Of a stretch of 39,662 nucleotides of DNA, positions 16,487-25,609 are shown piece by piece; the stretch's first letter is position 1; each line of letters begins with the position of its first letter. The translations under genes and the position numbers were made by a program. The notes beneath the pieces were generated by a model, which was not told where the DNA came from, did no database searches, and saw only the letters and a program-made list of their open reading frames with translations. Source of the DNA: Candidatus Brocadiaceae bacterium (GTDB lineage Bacteria > Planctomycetota > Brocadiia > Brocadiales > Scalinduaceae); NCBI GenBank assembly GCA_919901575.1, contig CAKKPF010000312.1, positions 1-39,662 on the forward strand. The letters are read 5' to 3'.

Positions 16487-17029
16487 TCAATTCTTCTTCT
16501 TTTTAATAGTATGTCTAAATTTCAGTACGGCAAAATTTACCTCAATAAATGTTTCCGTATCAGAAACCTTCATATCATCTTCAAGGATTTCAGCAATTAT
16601 TTCTCCACTCTTTTTTAATAAACCATCTTTCTTAACTTCATCCTTTGTAACAGATAGTTCTTTAATATTTCTCGATAATTTCTTCATCTTTGCAAAAGTT
16701 TCGATAATTGCCAAAGTAGTTTTAGTTGCAGTTTTGCTCTTTAGTATTGTAGCGAGCATATATAAACCTTTTTCAGTAAAAGCCTTAGGAGTAGATCTGG
16801 TTTTAGATAATTTTGTGGTCGAAATTTTCGTCCGCAAAAGTTCTAATTCGATTTTACTTAGCTCAATTATGTAACCGGAAGGAAATTTATCTGGATTGTT
16901 TTTAACAGCTTCATTAATTCTTTTTGTTGCTACGCCATATAATTCTGCAACATCGCTATCAAGAATTACTTTTTCATCTCTTATCTCTAAAATAAGATTT
17001 TTGATTTTGTCAATATTTACTATTTCCAT
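16487..17029 (-). CDS. ORF6N-domain DNA-binding protein
   Basis: The 180-residue protein has the ORF6N domain at residues 5-95: IRDEKVILDSDVAELYGVATKRINEAVKNN followed by FPSGYIIELSKIE and AFTEKGLYMLATILKS. This domain occurs in phage, plasmid and chromosomal accessory proteins and is thought to bind DNA. The C-terminal part is helical and charged and ends in a lysine-rich tail (KKKKN). No ribosome site is obvious before ATG 17029. It has no expected role in sugar chemistry, is flanked by a mini-ORF resembling an antitoxin and by a terminator-like hairpin, and is probably an acquired accessory gene. Confidence 0.88.
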   Translation of the reverse strand: MEIVNIDKIKNLILEIRDEKVILDSDVAELYGVATKRINEAVKNNPDKFPSGYIIELSKIELELLRTKISTTKLSKTRSTPKAFTEKGLYMLATILKSKTATKTTLAIIETFAKMKKLSRNIKELSVTKDEVKKDGLLKKSGEIIAEILEDDMKVSDTETFIEVNFAVLKFRHTIKKKKN

Positions 17030-17070
17030 TGCATTTATCTTTTCTAATCATACAATTCATTATAAATCAT

Positions 17071-17103
17071 CTTAAAGAACACCTACACTATGAGGTGTAG
17101 GTG
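17071..17103 (-). terminator. Possible intrinsic terminator after radical SAM gene
   Basis: A 9-bp inverted repeat (CACCTACAC at 17080-17088 with GTGTAGGTG at 17095-17103) with a six-base loop follows the radical SAM gene stop (17112) on the minus strand. TTCTTT comes directly after the stem, a short and imperfect U-tract. It lies before the ORF6N start, so it may separate the two units. Confidence 0.5.
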
Positions 17104-17111
17104 GTATATTC

Positions 17112-18563
17112 TTAATTAAGAATTTTCCTTAATTTACTCAGTATTATTAGATTAAATTTCGTAATCCTGATTTTCAGTTCTCCTAGATTCCGCATTTTAA
17201 TAAGTGATTTGATAATGAGCCAAAACCAATCAGACAATGTTCTCTTTTGCATACGATCTATTTCCACGTATAAACTTTCCAGAGGAAGTTGAGGCTGAAC
17301 GAACAAAGGAACGGATACAATATCATTAAACAACCTGTTTATTGGGAATTCACACTCAGTATTCCAGGAGAAACCGGTAGGTAATATCTCTTTTGACCTC
17401 GCTATTCTTTCCATCTCAGTGCCAGGGTATATCTTGGCAATACCTGCCCCTGCCATTACATTTTTACCATAGCTGTTTAATTCTTTTATTAAACTGAGGC
17501 TGGCGGAAACATCCTCTTGCTCCTCGCCGGGAAGGCTTAATATGAAGAATGCTTTTGTGTAAAATCCTAAATCTGCTGAGGCCTTAATAATTGACTTGAC
17601 CACAGGTATGGTTATTCCTTTTTGAATACTTTTCAGAATCCGAGGACTACCGGATTCTACTCCAAACCCCATCGAGACACAACCTGCCTCCTTCATCAAA
17701 CCTAGAATCTCTTTGTTTACAGAATCTACTCTCGATCTGGCATACCATTTTATATCCAACTTTCTTTTAAGAATTTCTTCGCAAATACCTTTAACGTGTG
17801 GTTTCTTAATAGTCATCGTGTCGTCCCAGATATCAAAAGATCTGTATCCATACTTATCGTATAATAATTCAATTTCATCGACAAATTTTTCTGGATTTCT
17901 TGTTCTAAGACTTCTGCGCCAGAGGGTATTGTTTGCACAAAAATTGCAATCATAAGGACATCCCCGTGAACTTACTACTCCAATTGTATTTGGACTTTGA
18001 TACTCCCCCTCTAACCTGGCGTTATACTTGTTGAGGGAAAATAAATGGTAAGCCGGCATGGGTATTGTGTCTAAATCCTGGATAAAGGGGCGTTCGGCAT
18101 TTTCAATTATTTTACCATCCTCACCTCTAAACGATATTCCGGGGATATCATAAAATCCTCTTTTCCGGTTATACGCTTCAAGCATTTCAAGAGTTGTAAT
18201 TTCACCTTCCCTTCTCACAACGACATCAATACTCTTTACTTTCTCAAGGGCATCTCTTGCTGTAGGGGTAAAATGGGGGCCTCCCACAAATATTAACACA
18301 TTGGACTTTTCCCTGATTGCATTGCATAGTTGTATTACCTCTAATCTGTTATTAGTGGTGGCAGTTATTCCCACTGCATCAGGTTTGTAGGAGAGAATTT
18401 CCTCTGAAGCCTTCTTGCTATCATATCGGTTGACTTCGGAGTCGACTATCGCAACTTCTATTCCTTTAGATTCCAGGGAGGCGGCGATATACCCTAATGA
18501 AAGTGGAGGGAGCCACTCTCTTTCCATAATTTGCTGTTTAGCGGTTGCCAAAATAACTTTCAT
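17112..18563 (-). CDS. B12-binding-domain radical SAM protein
   Basis: The 483-residue protein has a B12-binding-like domain (residues 1-135, with PPLSLGYIAASLESKG and GGPHFTPTA), then the radical SAM cluster SRGCPYDCNFC (C202, C206, C209), GFGVESGSPRIL and FILSLPGEEQED. I choose ATG 18563, preceded by GAGG, over TTG 18578. Same general class as the proteins at 11397 and 25606 but clearly a separate sequence, so each may act on its own substrate. It lies 27 bases downstream of the GT4 gene (18591) and is followed by a hairpin, so it may end a transcription unit. Confidence 0.88.
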   Translation of the reverse strand: MKVILATAKQQIMEREWLPPLSLGYIAASLESKGIEVAIVDSEVNRYDSKKASEEILSYKPDAVGITATTNNRLEVIQLCNAIREKSNVLIFVGGPHFTPTARDALEKVKSIDVVVRREGEITTLEMLEAYNRKRGFYDIPGISFRGEDGKIIENAERPFIQDLDTIPMPAYHLFSLNKYNARLEGEYQSPNTIGVVSSRGCPYDCNFCANNTLWRRSLRTRNPEKFVDEIELLYDKYGYRSFDIWDDTMTIKKPHVKGICEEILKRKLDIKWYARSRVDSVNKEILGLMKEAGCVSMGFGVESGSPRILKSIQKGITIPVVKSIIKASADLGFYTKAFFILSLPGEEQEDVSASLSLIKELNSYGKNVMAGAGIAKIYPGTEMERIARSKEILPTGFSWNTECEFPINRLFNDIVSVPLFVQPQLPLESLYVEIDRMQKRTLSDWFWLIIKSLIKMRNLGELKIRITKFNLIILSKLRKILN

Positions 18564-18590
18564 CCGATTTAACCTCAAGTGTTATTACAC

Positions 18591-19811
18591 TTATTCATTC
18601 TTTCGTGTAATTGCTGATTCAAATATTTTTACAGTTTCTTCTGCCATATTATCAACGCTGAACTTTTGAATGATTTTTTCTCTTGCATTTGTTGCTAATT
18701 TATCAGCAAAATTCTTATTGTTAAGCAGGAAAAGTATCTTTTTGATTAATTCAGGTATATTTCCTGGCGGAATCAGCAACCCTTCAACACCATCATCTAT
18801 AATAGAAATAATGCCGCCTATCCGTGAGGCAATCACCGGTTTTTGACAGGCCATTGCTTCAAGCACAGAAAACGGCATTCCTTCCATTCTTAAAGTGGGC
18901 AAAATAAAGATATCTGAAGCGTTAATATAATGAGGCGCTTTCTCTCGAGAGGCAAAACCTGTAAAGATTACATGCGTTTCCAATCCCAGTAATTTTACTA
19001 ATTGTTTGGCACCCGATAAGTAATCCCCATCGCCAACTATCATTAATTTTACCTGATCATTAGTTTTTAAGATACCTTGTAGCGCTTTGATTAACAGGTG
19101 CGCTCCTTTTTGCTTGGTTATAGAACTGAAAAATAACAATACCTTTTCTTTATCGGTGATAGCTAATTCTTTTCTTGTCCTTTCCCTCTGTGTCTGGTCT
19201 GGATAAAAACGGTTTGTTTCTGCACAGTTATTCACGGTGAAAATTTTCTCTTTGCCGACAAAGTGCCATTTTTTAATCGTATTTGCCATCTCACGGCTTA
19301 CGGTAATAACCGCATCACATTTTCTAAACGCAAATTCCCAGAAAAAATAATAATAAAGAAATGCCAGAAAGATTTTAGTGAGATTCCTGAACCCACTTCC
19401 ATGATACAAGACCTGATTGACTTCGGATATTAAAAATGTGATTTCAGGGCCTTCCGAGATTACTATTAAAGGGGATTTTCTCTTCCGTACTGCGGCAATT
19501 AACCCTCTTGAAATACTTGCGGACATAGAAAAGACGATATCAAAATGATTGATTTTGCCTAATTCTATAAACTTTTTTGTACTCGCAGTTTTCCAACCTC
19601 CCCTTTTAGAGCCAAATGTCGTGTCTTGTAAATAATATAGTTTTATGCCTTTTCTTTCTTCAAACTCTGTTTTTTCCGGATGATTGGTAGAAATTATAGT
19701 TACGTTGTGTCCCATTTCTACCAGCCTTTCGCAAAGCAACTTTCCGTGCACCTCCAACCCGCCTTTTATTCCATGCCAGTAAGTTACTATCGAAAGACAA
19801 CAAATATTCAT
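18591..19811 (-). CDS. Glycosyltransferase family 4 (GT-B fold)
   Basis: 406 residues. The N-terminal domain has the glycine loop YWHGIKGGLEVHGKLL (residues 11-26). The donor domain has LLFFSSITKQKGAHLL (225-240), IVGDGDYL and EX7E as EGMPFSVLE (E310/E318), followed by PVIASRIGGI. All usual GT4 catalytic features are retained. A hydrophobic patch FLAFLYYYFFWEFAF (about 148-162) may sit in the membrane surface. It starts 85 bases after the methyltransferase gene end and runs into the radical SAM gene at 18563. Sugar donor and acceptor are unknown. Confidence 0.92.
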   Translation of the reverse strand: MNICCLSIVTYWHGIKGGLEVHGKLLCERLVEMGHNVTIISTNHPEKTEFEERKGIKLYYLQDTTFGSKRGGWKTASTKKFIELGKINHFDIVFSMSASISRGLIAAVRKRKSPLIVISEGPEITFLISEVNQVLYHGSGFRNLTKIFLAFLYYYFFWEFAFRKCDAVITVSREMANTIKKWHFVGKEKIFTVNNCAETNRFYPDQTQRERTRKELAITDKEKVLLFFSSITKQKGAHLLIKALQGILKTNDQVKLMIVGDGDYLSGAKQLVKLLGLETHVIFTGFASREKAPHYINASDIFILPTLRMEGMPFSVLEAMACQKPVIASRIGGIISIIDDGVEGLLIPPGNIPELIKKILFLLNNKNFADKLATNAREKIIQKFSVDNMAEETVKIFESAITRKNE

Positions 19812-19896
19812 GTTAACTATTTTCTTTGTGTTGGAATCTTTTTATTCCTATAAATAAGTCCATTGTAAATACCAAGGCTAATAATATCCGGTTCTA

Positions 19897-20646
19897 CTAA
19901 TTTTTTCGACATAGGAAAAATAAGTTATAGGCAAATCTCTGCATTCTGATTTTTGAGAAAAACCATTCCGCAAGAGGAGAAATATTCCTTATTAGAGGAA
20001 GCATTTGGAGATAGCGTAAATACCGCCAACCCTCAATCTTCTCAATTAACAGTCCATTACGGCAAATAAGCTCAATAATCTCTTTATACTTATAGCAGGT
20101 GTCTACAGGTTGATCAGTGTTTAAAGGGTGTTCATAGGGTAAAAGGCGACTTCTGAGCCATTTTGTCGGTATTAAACTATCAAGATAAAGAAATGGCCAA
20201 AATCCCGTTCCATTAGGCACCGTAACAACTATAAATCCAGTTTTCTTAAGTACGCGTATAATTTCCTGAAGGCAATGATCCGGGTTCTTTAAATGTTCTA
20301 AGGTTTCTGTACAAAATACAAGATCAAAGTAGTTGTCTTCGAAAGGAATCTTTTCCTGGATATCCCCTTTCTTTATTGCAATCTTACCAGATTTTTCAGA
20401 CACTTCTTTGATTCGGATATCTACCAGGTCTACGCCATATAGATGACTGTCAGGATAGCTTTTAGCAATCTCTACAAGCAATTCTCCATAACCACAACCT
20501 GCATCCAGAATTTTTTTGCCCTTCAAATCACCGGCCAATGAAATAACACGTTTGTTAAATTCTTTTCCTAGCCCTCGTCTTTGATTCAAAACATTATACT
20601 TTTTAACAATTTCTTCTTTAGTCAGGTTGTAACCAGTTTTCAGCAT
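19897..20646 (-). CDS. Class I SAM-dependent methyltransferase
   Basis: The 249-residue protein has SAM motif I ILDAGCGYGE (residues 46-55), the acidic end of strand 2 (GVDLVD) and FDLVFCTETLEHLKNPDHCLQEIIRVLKKTG, the Methyltransf_11 pattern. The start ATG 20646 lies 4 bases after the stop of the CDP-alcohol phosphotransferase gene, with AGGA upstream; the longer open frame to 20736 overlaps that gene and is not used. The gene ends in a double TAG. Close coupling suggests that it methylates the product of, or a lipid made by, the neighbouring enzyme, but this is inference. Confidence 0.87.
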   Translation of the reverse strand: MLKTGYNLTKEEIVKKYNVLNQRRGLGKEFNKRVISLAGDLKGKKILDAGCGYGELLVEIAKSYPDSHLYGVDLVDIRIKEVSEKSGKIAIKKGDIQEKIPFEDNYFDLVFCTETLEHLKNPDHCLQEIIRVLKKTGFIVVTVPNGTGFWPFLYLDSLIPTKWLRSRLLPYEHPLNTDQPVDTCYKYKEIIELICRNGLLIEKIEGWRYLRYLQMLPLIRNISPLAEWFFSKIRMQRFAYNLFFLCRKN

Positions 20647-20650
20647 TTTG

Positions 20651-21475
20651 CTATAGTGGTTCCTGTAGATGAGATTTACGTAGTTGTCTACCACGATTAC
20701 AGTAAATAATAACCAGCAGGATGGTGTGCAATACATAATAAGACAGGAAGAAGATCAATAATAGATCAACTGCCCTTCCAATAAATGCCAGAACAAGTAA
20801 AAAAAGATATGTTTCTCTTACCCGTAGATTATGGTTGATTCTGCGGATAATATTTCGAATAAAAGAGAGTGAGTCATTTCTATTTTCTGCCACGCCATCT
20901 TTAGATATTCCTGATTTGGTCTTGTCAAAAAGGTTGTTAATATCTTTCCTGAGTAATCTGTCAAAAGTACCTTCTACGTATCCGACAAGGTTGTAGAAAT
21001 AGCACGTTATACCACCTGTTATCAACCAAACAATTTCTCCCTTGTCGAATGGGTTGTGCCAATATAATAGCTGCGGATGTCGATATGTCATAAATCCGAT
21101 AAGGGCCCAGAGCCCTATGTCCACCCATGCCATAACTGAATCGAGAAAACTGCCGTAAGGGTTTTCCGTTTTCATAGTACGTGCCATGCTTCCATCCACG
21201 CAGTCGAGAAGATTGAAGAATATCAGCAAAGAGATTCCAATAAGCAATAATTGTTCCTGACTGCTCATCAAACATAAGCATCCAATCAAAGCAACAAAAC
21301 CGGAGATCCAGGATACTGTCTCAGAAGCTAAACCAAGGCGGATGGCCAACCAGGTCAACAAGAATCCCAGGGGGCGAAATAGATATCGGCTTAACGGGAG
21401 ATACCTTTCGTATTCTCGTTTCCATGCGTGTGTAGCTCGAATTTCCTGAAGAGTTGGGTATTTATATTTAGCCAT
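20651..21475 (-). CDS. CDP-alcohol phosphatidyltransferase family protein, altered catalytic motif
   Basis: 274 residues with several membrane segments. The family motif DX2DGX2AR...GX3DX3D can be followed: D91, D94-G95, A98-R99, G108 and D112 are present, but the last Asp (expected at 116) is Ala; the next Asp is D119. In studied members this fourth Asp acts as base for the attacking alcohol, so activity may be altered or lost unless D119 substitutes. ATG 21475 has AGGA at 6 bases. Such enzymes move a phospho-alcohol group from a CDP carrier onto a lipid or sugar acceptor at the membrane. A phospho-group decoration on the glycan or a special lipid is possible. Four bases separate it from the methyltransferase start. 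Confidence 0.85.
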   Translation of the reverse strand: MAKYKYPTLQEIRATHAWKREYERYLPLSRYLFRPLGFLLTWLAIRLGLASETVSWISGFVALIGCLCLMSSQEQLLLIGISLLIFFNLLDCVDGSMARTMKTENPYGSFLDSVMAWVDIGLWALIGFMTYRHPQLLYWHNPFDKGEIVWLITGGITCYFYNLVGYVEGTFDRLLRKDINNLFDKTKSGISKDGVAENRNDSLSFIRNIIRRINHNLRVRETYLFLLVLAFIGRAVDLLLIFFLSYYVLHTILLVIIYCNRGRQLRKSHLQEPL

Positions 21476-21517
21476 GTTAATCCTGATATACGGTCAAATA
21501 CTTCTTACCTTATTTAC

Positions 21518-22228
21518 TCAAGGTTCCTTTTTTGCCGATATGGTTATGCTTCCGCAAAACCATTCTCCAAAAGTTTTTTCTCCGGTTAATAAACGAATTA
21601 ATCTTCTTTTTCTGGATATACGAAATTGACCCTGATTAATGAAAAATCTCATTCTTGCAAAACCAGCTTTTCCGAGAAGATTTTCCAGGTCTCTCCTCGT
21701 AAAATAATTCAAATGTACGCCTCTCCATGCAAAGTCATCAGGAGTTGTATGAGGGAAACCCCCTTTGAAAATTAACTTATTTAAATTCCTGAAATACCTG
21801 AAATTAGGTGTTGTTAATACTAATTTACCATCAGGCCGAAGCACACGATAAATTTCAGCAAGCAGCAAGCGAGGGTCCTGTAAATGTTCGATTACGTCCA
21901 GGCATGTTACGGCATCAAACGTATTAACCTTATAAGACAATGATGAATTTAAATCCGTTATGGTTGTAAACACACCCTGCTTCTGTGCAATGTGAGCGGC
22001 CTCTTTCGTAATCTCTGCACCATACAGCCTCCTGAATTTATTTTTAATGTAGTGAGAAAAAGATCCATCGCCACAGCCCACATCAAGAATTCTATTTCCC
22101 TCTGTCAGGGCTGAAGATGCAGTCTCAAAGATTTCATTAAGTTTTGCTTCACCTCTAACCTCATTCTTTGATTTCTTAATTCGTTCATGCCAATATTGTT
22201 CGTATAAAAATTTTGTATTTCCGTTCAT
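21518..22228 (-). CDS. Class I SAM-dependent methyltransferase
   Basis: The 236-residue protein has ILDVGCGDGSF (residues 47-57), GAEITKEAAHIA at strand 2, and FDAVTCLDVIEHLQDPRLLLAEIYRVLRPDGKL, the standard SAM-binding core. The C-terminal GVHLNYFTRRDLENLL is common in methyltransferases of polysaccharide clusters. GGAG lies 5-6 bases before ATG 22228, a good site. It is 42 bases upstream of the CDP-alcohol phosphotransferase gene, on the same strand. A sugar O-methyl or ubiquinone-like target cannot be separated from sequence; context favours glycan. Confidence 0.88.
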   Translation of the reverse strand: MNGNTKFLYEQYWHERIKKSKNEVRGEAKLNEIFETASSALTEGNRILDVGCGDGSFSHYIKNKFRRLYGAEITKEAAHIAQKQGVFTTITDLNSSLSYKVNTFDAVTCLDVIEHLQDPRLLLAEIYRVLRPDGKLVLTTPNFRYFRNLNKLIFKGGFPHTTPDDFAWRGVHLNYFTRRDLENLLGKAGFARMRFFINQGQFRISRKRRLIRLLTGEKTFGEWFCGSITISAKKEP

Positions 22229-22480
22229 CTTTCTCCAGAGAACCTTACCTGATACGCCATACTCATATATTCCGACTTCGAATAAACTACCCTTTAAATC
22301 ATCCTGTCCAATTGTAAGATTGTTCGGGAGCTAATTGCAATAACTTTTTGTCATTTGAAACATTCGCCCTTTGGTAATTGACCCAATTACAGTGTAACCT
22401 AGTGATTAATGACCAATAGGCAGTTGTCATGCCAATTCACAACTGCTTACTTTCCCTTTTGGTTATACTGCAATACTGCC

Positions 22481-23443
22481 TTATGCGTTTGTCATCAGCC
22501 AATCCGGCCCTTTACCAGTTTTACCTGAATGATAATCTATCATTGCAAGAAAACACGCTCCTGCTTTCTTAATCTTCGATGGGCCATGTGATTTAAACAA
22601 AAGCCAGGCTATATCACAAAGAAATTTCCGGTGCAACTTATAGAGTGATTTGGGTACATATAGTTTTGCCATAAGGAGCCGGCTGCGTGTTTTGTGGTAG
22701 ATTGTGAATGGTGAATCAAGGCCGCCAACGGTAATAGATACTTTGTGCCAAATCCTGGCATCAGGCACAACTAAGTTCTTGAGACCTGCCTTGATAAGTC
22801 TCAACCCCCAATCAAGGTCTTCACAATAAATGAATATCCTTTCATCCAACAGGCCGATTTTTTCTATCGCCTTTCTCTTAATCAGTAAAGCACATCCAGT
22901 AATAAAATCTGATTCAATCGGAACAGAATCTTCATATTGTACAGCCTGATTAAATCCTGTTGCCGTAGCCATACAGGTTTCAGGATTGAACCTTGCCCCT
23001 GCAAACCATATTTTTTGAGGTTGATCGTAAAAAAGGATTTTGGGTCCCAGCATCCCGGCATCCGGGCGTAATTCTGCAACATCTATCAACGTAGTTAAAA
23101 AATCGGGAGCGACTTCGGTATCGTCGTTTAATAATAATATATACTCCGCTTCATCCCGGAGCGCATGTCTTATACCAATATTGTTTGCCCTGGTAAAACC
23201 GATATTGGCATCCATATCTATTACTTTTGTTATGTGTCTGGATATTGGAGCCAATGCATCCAGCAAAGCTATGCTTTCAGGACCATTGTGAGCAATGATA
23301 ATATTAAAATTCCGGTAGGTTATTTTATTGAGAGATATTATGCAATCGACAAGGCATGGTATATCCTTCAGGTGAAGGATTATTACCGCAACTTTCGGAT
23401 ATGTTTGCCTTTCCGGCGCTATCGTCTTATTATCTATCGCCAT
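22481..23443 (-). CDS. Glycosyltransferase family 2, rhamnosyltransferase-like
   Basis: The 320-residue protein has the GT-A start VAVIILHLKDIPCL (residues 18-31), ANIGFTRANNIGI (79-91), the metal site LLLNDDTEV (D107/D108) and the acid motif YCEDLDWGLRL. This is the RfbF/WbbL-like arrangement that commonly moves rhamnose or related sugars. The start overlaps the epimerase gene end by 10 bases, so translation is probably coupled, linking sugar supply with transfer. About 250 bases without visible features follow before the next gene. Confidence 0.91.
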   Translation of the reverse strand: MAIDNKTIAPERQTYPKVAVIILHLKDIPCLVDCIISLNKITYRNFNIIIAHNGPESIALLDALAPISRHITKVIDMDANIGFTRANNIGIRHALRDEAEYILLLNDDTEVAPDFLTTLIDVAELRPDAGMLGPKILFYDQPQKIWFAGARFNPETCMATATGFNQAVQYEDSVPIESDFITGCALLIKRKAIEKIGLLDERIFIYCEDLDWGLRLIKAGLKNLVVPDARIWHKVSITVGGLDSPFTIYHKTRSRLLMAKLYVPKSLYKLHRKFLCDIAWLLFKSHGPSKIKKAGACFLAMIDYHSGKTGKGPDWLMTNA

Positions 23444-24429
23444 GATTCCGGAAGGTTTTTTGTCACCTCAATATTGTTAAAAGCTGTGGTCTTCCTTGAT
23501 ACCTGGCTTTTCACCCAGGAGGCCATCCTATTAAGCCCATCTTCCAGGGTTACATTTTTTATTAAGTCCCCGAAATGGCTGCTGACTTTTGTGTGAGCGG
23601 AATAGGCATGGACAACTTCGTTCCGGGCATCCAGATATTTAATCCTGACTTCAGCCTTCATAGCCCTTGCCACTTCTCTGGACAAGTGGTTTATTGAATA
23701 TGGAGTATCCGCTCCAATATTGTACACTTGATTGTAAGCAGCATTCCGCTCTACACTTGCAGCAATAATCGGAGCAACATCCCCAATATAGGTAAAGGCG
23801 CGTGTCTGCTCTCCATTTCCAAAGATTGTCATAGGCTGCTTTTGCAAAATTTGATTCATAAATATCCCTATTACGTTTCTATATTTATCACTGATATTCT
23901 GCCTCTCTCCGTATACGTTATGAGGCCTGAAAATAATATAATTCAATCCAAACATCTCATGAGATTCTTTTAAGTCCAGTTCTACCGCATATTTTGCAAT
24001 ACCGTAAGGATCTTCAGGTTTGGGGGTAAGTTCCTCTGTCATGGGAATCTGGTTCCTGCCATATACCGCTATAGATGAAGTAAACACAAAGGTCTTTACC
24101 GTGCCGCTATTTACACTGGCATTTATAAGATTAATACTTCCCAACAAATTGTTAGTGTAATTAAATCGTTTAATAAAATGGCTTAAACCTTCTGCCGCAT
24201 AAGCAGCTAGATGATAAACATAATCGAAGCGGTATCTTCCAAAAATTCCTTGTGCCAGTTCATAATCCTCTATGCTTCCCTTTATAAATTCTGCTTTCGG
24301 GTTTATGTTTTCTTCAAAACCTCCGCTTAAGTCGTCTAAGGCAACCACATCATGTCCCATCATTAAGACATTGTCAACCACGTGTGAACCGATGAATCCG
24401 GCAGCGCCGGTAACTAAAGAAGTCGGCAA
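23434..24429 (-). CDS. NAD-dependent nucleotide-sugar epimerase/dehydratase (extended SDR)
   Basis: The 331-residue protein has the NAD-binding GAAGFIG (residues 8-14), HLAAYAAEGLS, the catalytic Ser in TSSIAVYG (118-119) and YGIAK (Y142, K146), as in UDP-glucose 4-epimerase relatives. The start is a TTG at 24429, decided by GGAG about 8 bases upstream and by the glycine motif being at its usual distance. Next to a GT2 gene with overlapping ends, it probably supplies the sugar which that enzyme transfers. GalE-like, WbpP-like or UDP-uronate epimerase function cannot be separated. Confidence 0.9.
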   Translation of the reverse strand: MPTSLVTGAAGFIGSHVVDNVLMMGHDVVALDDLSGGFEENINPKAEFIKGSIEDYELAQGIFGRYRFDYVYHLAAYAAEGLSHFIKRFNYTNNLLGSINLINASVNSGTVKTFVFTSSIAVYGRNQIPMTEELTPKPEDPYGIAKYAVELDLKESHEMFGLNYIIFRPHNVYGERQNISDKYRNVIGIFMNQILQKQPMTIFGNGEQTRAFTYIGDVAPIIAASVERNAAYNQVYNIGADTPYSINHLSREVARAMKAEVRIKYLDARNEVVHAYSAHTKVSSHFGDLIKNVTLEDGLNRMASWVKSQVSRKTTAFNNIEVTKNLPESWR

Positions 24430-24577
24430 TTGAAAACTCCGTAATTATTCTAAATCTTCAAATATAAATTAATTTACTTAATAAGAAATTATTCATAAGC
24501 CGGCAGCTTTTAGGGAGATTACAAAAAATCTCTTTCTTCCCTTTTTCGTTACTATCTTGTAAGGCTTCACATTTCTG

Positions 24578-25609
24578 TTATGAAAGAGAGGCAACCAAAA
24601 TACCATTTTCGCCTTCGACAAAGCCATTGTTTTCGGGTTCAACAAAAAAGCCGCTATCTTCAAGATGCTTTATGATCTTTTCCGGATTATCATGATATTC
24701 AACTACCATTTTCCTTATTTTCTTAAGATATATCGTATCACATGAAAGGAGAGCTTGAAATTCACAACCCTCACAGTCCATTTTCATAAAATCAATTTCA
24801 CCAATATTTTCTACTATCTCTTTAAATGATACGGCCTTCATCTCGACTGTTTTGCCTTCTCTTCCCTTTGAAAGTTTTAACCCAAATGCCCCTGTTGGCC
24901 CATTGTAAAAGTTGTCTTCTTTGGTAAATATAATAGAGTTTTCATTACTTGCCCCGCAATTAATGGTTTTTACATTCTTTAAATTATTGAGTTCAATATT
25001 TTTGGTCAGAATCTGATAAAGTACCGGATGAGGCTCATAGACATAAACCATGGACGCGCCTAAATTTGAAAAATATACTGCAGTATCACCGATATATCCT
25101 CCAATATCCAGGACAATCTTGCCTTTAACATCCGGTAAATACTTCCCATACTCATCGTGTAGAAAAGTATATTTCAATATCTTTATATCCTGTTTTATTT
25201 CTTTTCTTATAATGAACTTGTATTTATCTTTAATAGTAACAAGAAAGAAATCGTTATCGTATTCTTCTACAAAAATGCCGTCGCCTAGGGCAGGATAAAC
25301 TATATTTCCAATGAGGAATAAATCAAATTTCAAAACTGTCTTTTTATTAAAAGCGCAAATACCTATTTCATTTCTTGCCTCATCATAAGAATTTATTATT
25401 CTATTGTATAGCAACTTAGAAAGTATATACAGACACTCCGTGGCTTCCTTTTCCCTTATATCTGTTTGATTAATTTCTATATATAATCTGTCCGGTTTTG
25501 TTTCGAAATAAACGTTGCCCCTGGATTTTATCTTCCATCGAACTAGTAAATAAACGTAAAGATTCTTCATGACAAAGAGGAGTAAGAAAAGTTTGTGGAA
25601 TTTATTCAT
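24578..25609 (-). CDS. FkbM-family methyltransferase
   Basis: The 343-residue protein's C-terminal 170 residues carry the FkbM pattern: VLDIGGYIGDTAVYFSNLG, VYVYEPHPVLYQIL, LKNVKTINCGASNEN and DFMKMDCEGCEFQALL. The N-terminal 150 residues are less conserved and begin with a hydrophobic helix (about 5-22) that may anchor it in the membrane. ATG 25609 overlaps the TGA of the upstream radical SAM gene (ATGA), a classic coupled start. FkbM proteins methylate hydroxyl groups, including sugar hydroxyls. The coupling suggests that it works with the radical SAM enzyme on the same substrate. Confidence 0.88.
   Translation of the reverse strand: MNKFHKLFLLLFVMKNLYVYLLVRWKIKSRGNVYFETKPDRLYIEINQTDIREKEATECLYILSKLLYNRIINSYDEARNEIGICAFNKKTVLKFDLFLIGNIVYPALGDGIFVEEYDNDFFLVTIKDKYKFIIRKEIKQDIKILKYTFLHDEYGKYLPDVKGKIVLDIGGYIGDTAVYFSNLGASMVYVYEPHPVLYQILTKNIELNNLKNVKTINCGASNENSIIFTKEDNFYNGPTGAFGLKLSKGREGKTVEMKAVSFKEIVENIGEIDFMKMDCEGCEFQALLSCDTIYLKKIRKMVVEYHDNPEKIIKHLEDSGFFVEPENNGFVEGENGILVASLS

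Noticed and set aside
16144-16506. 120-codon open frame on the plus strand
   Set aside because: It has no ribosome site and no family likeness, and it lies opposite the promoter, mini-ORF and gene ends on the minus strand.
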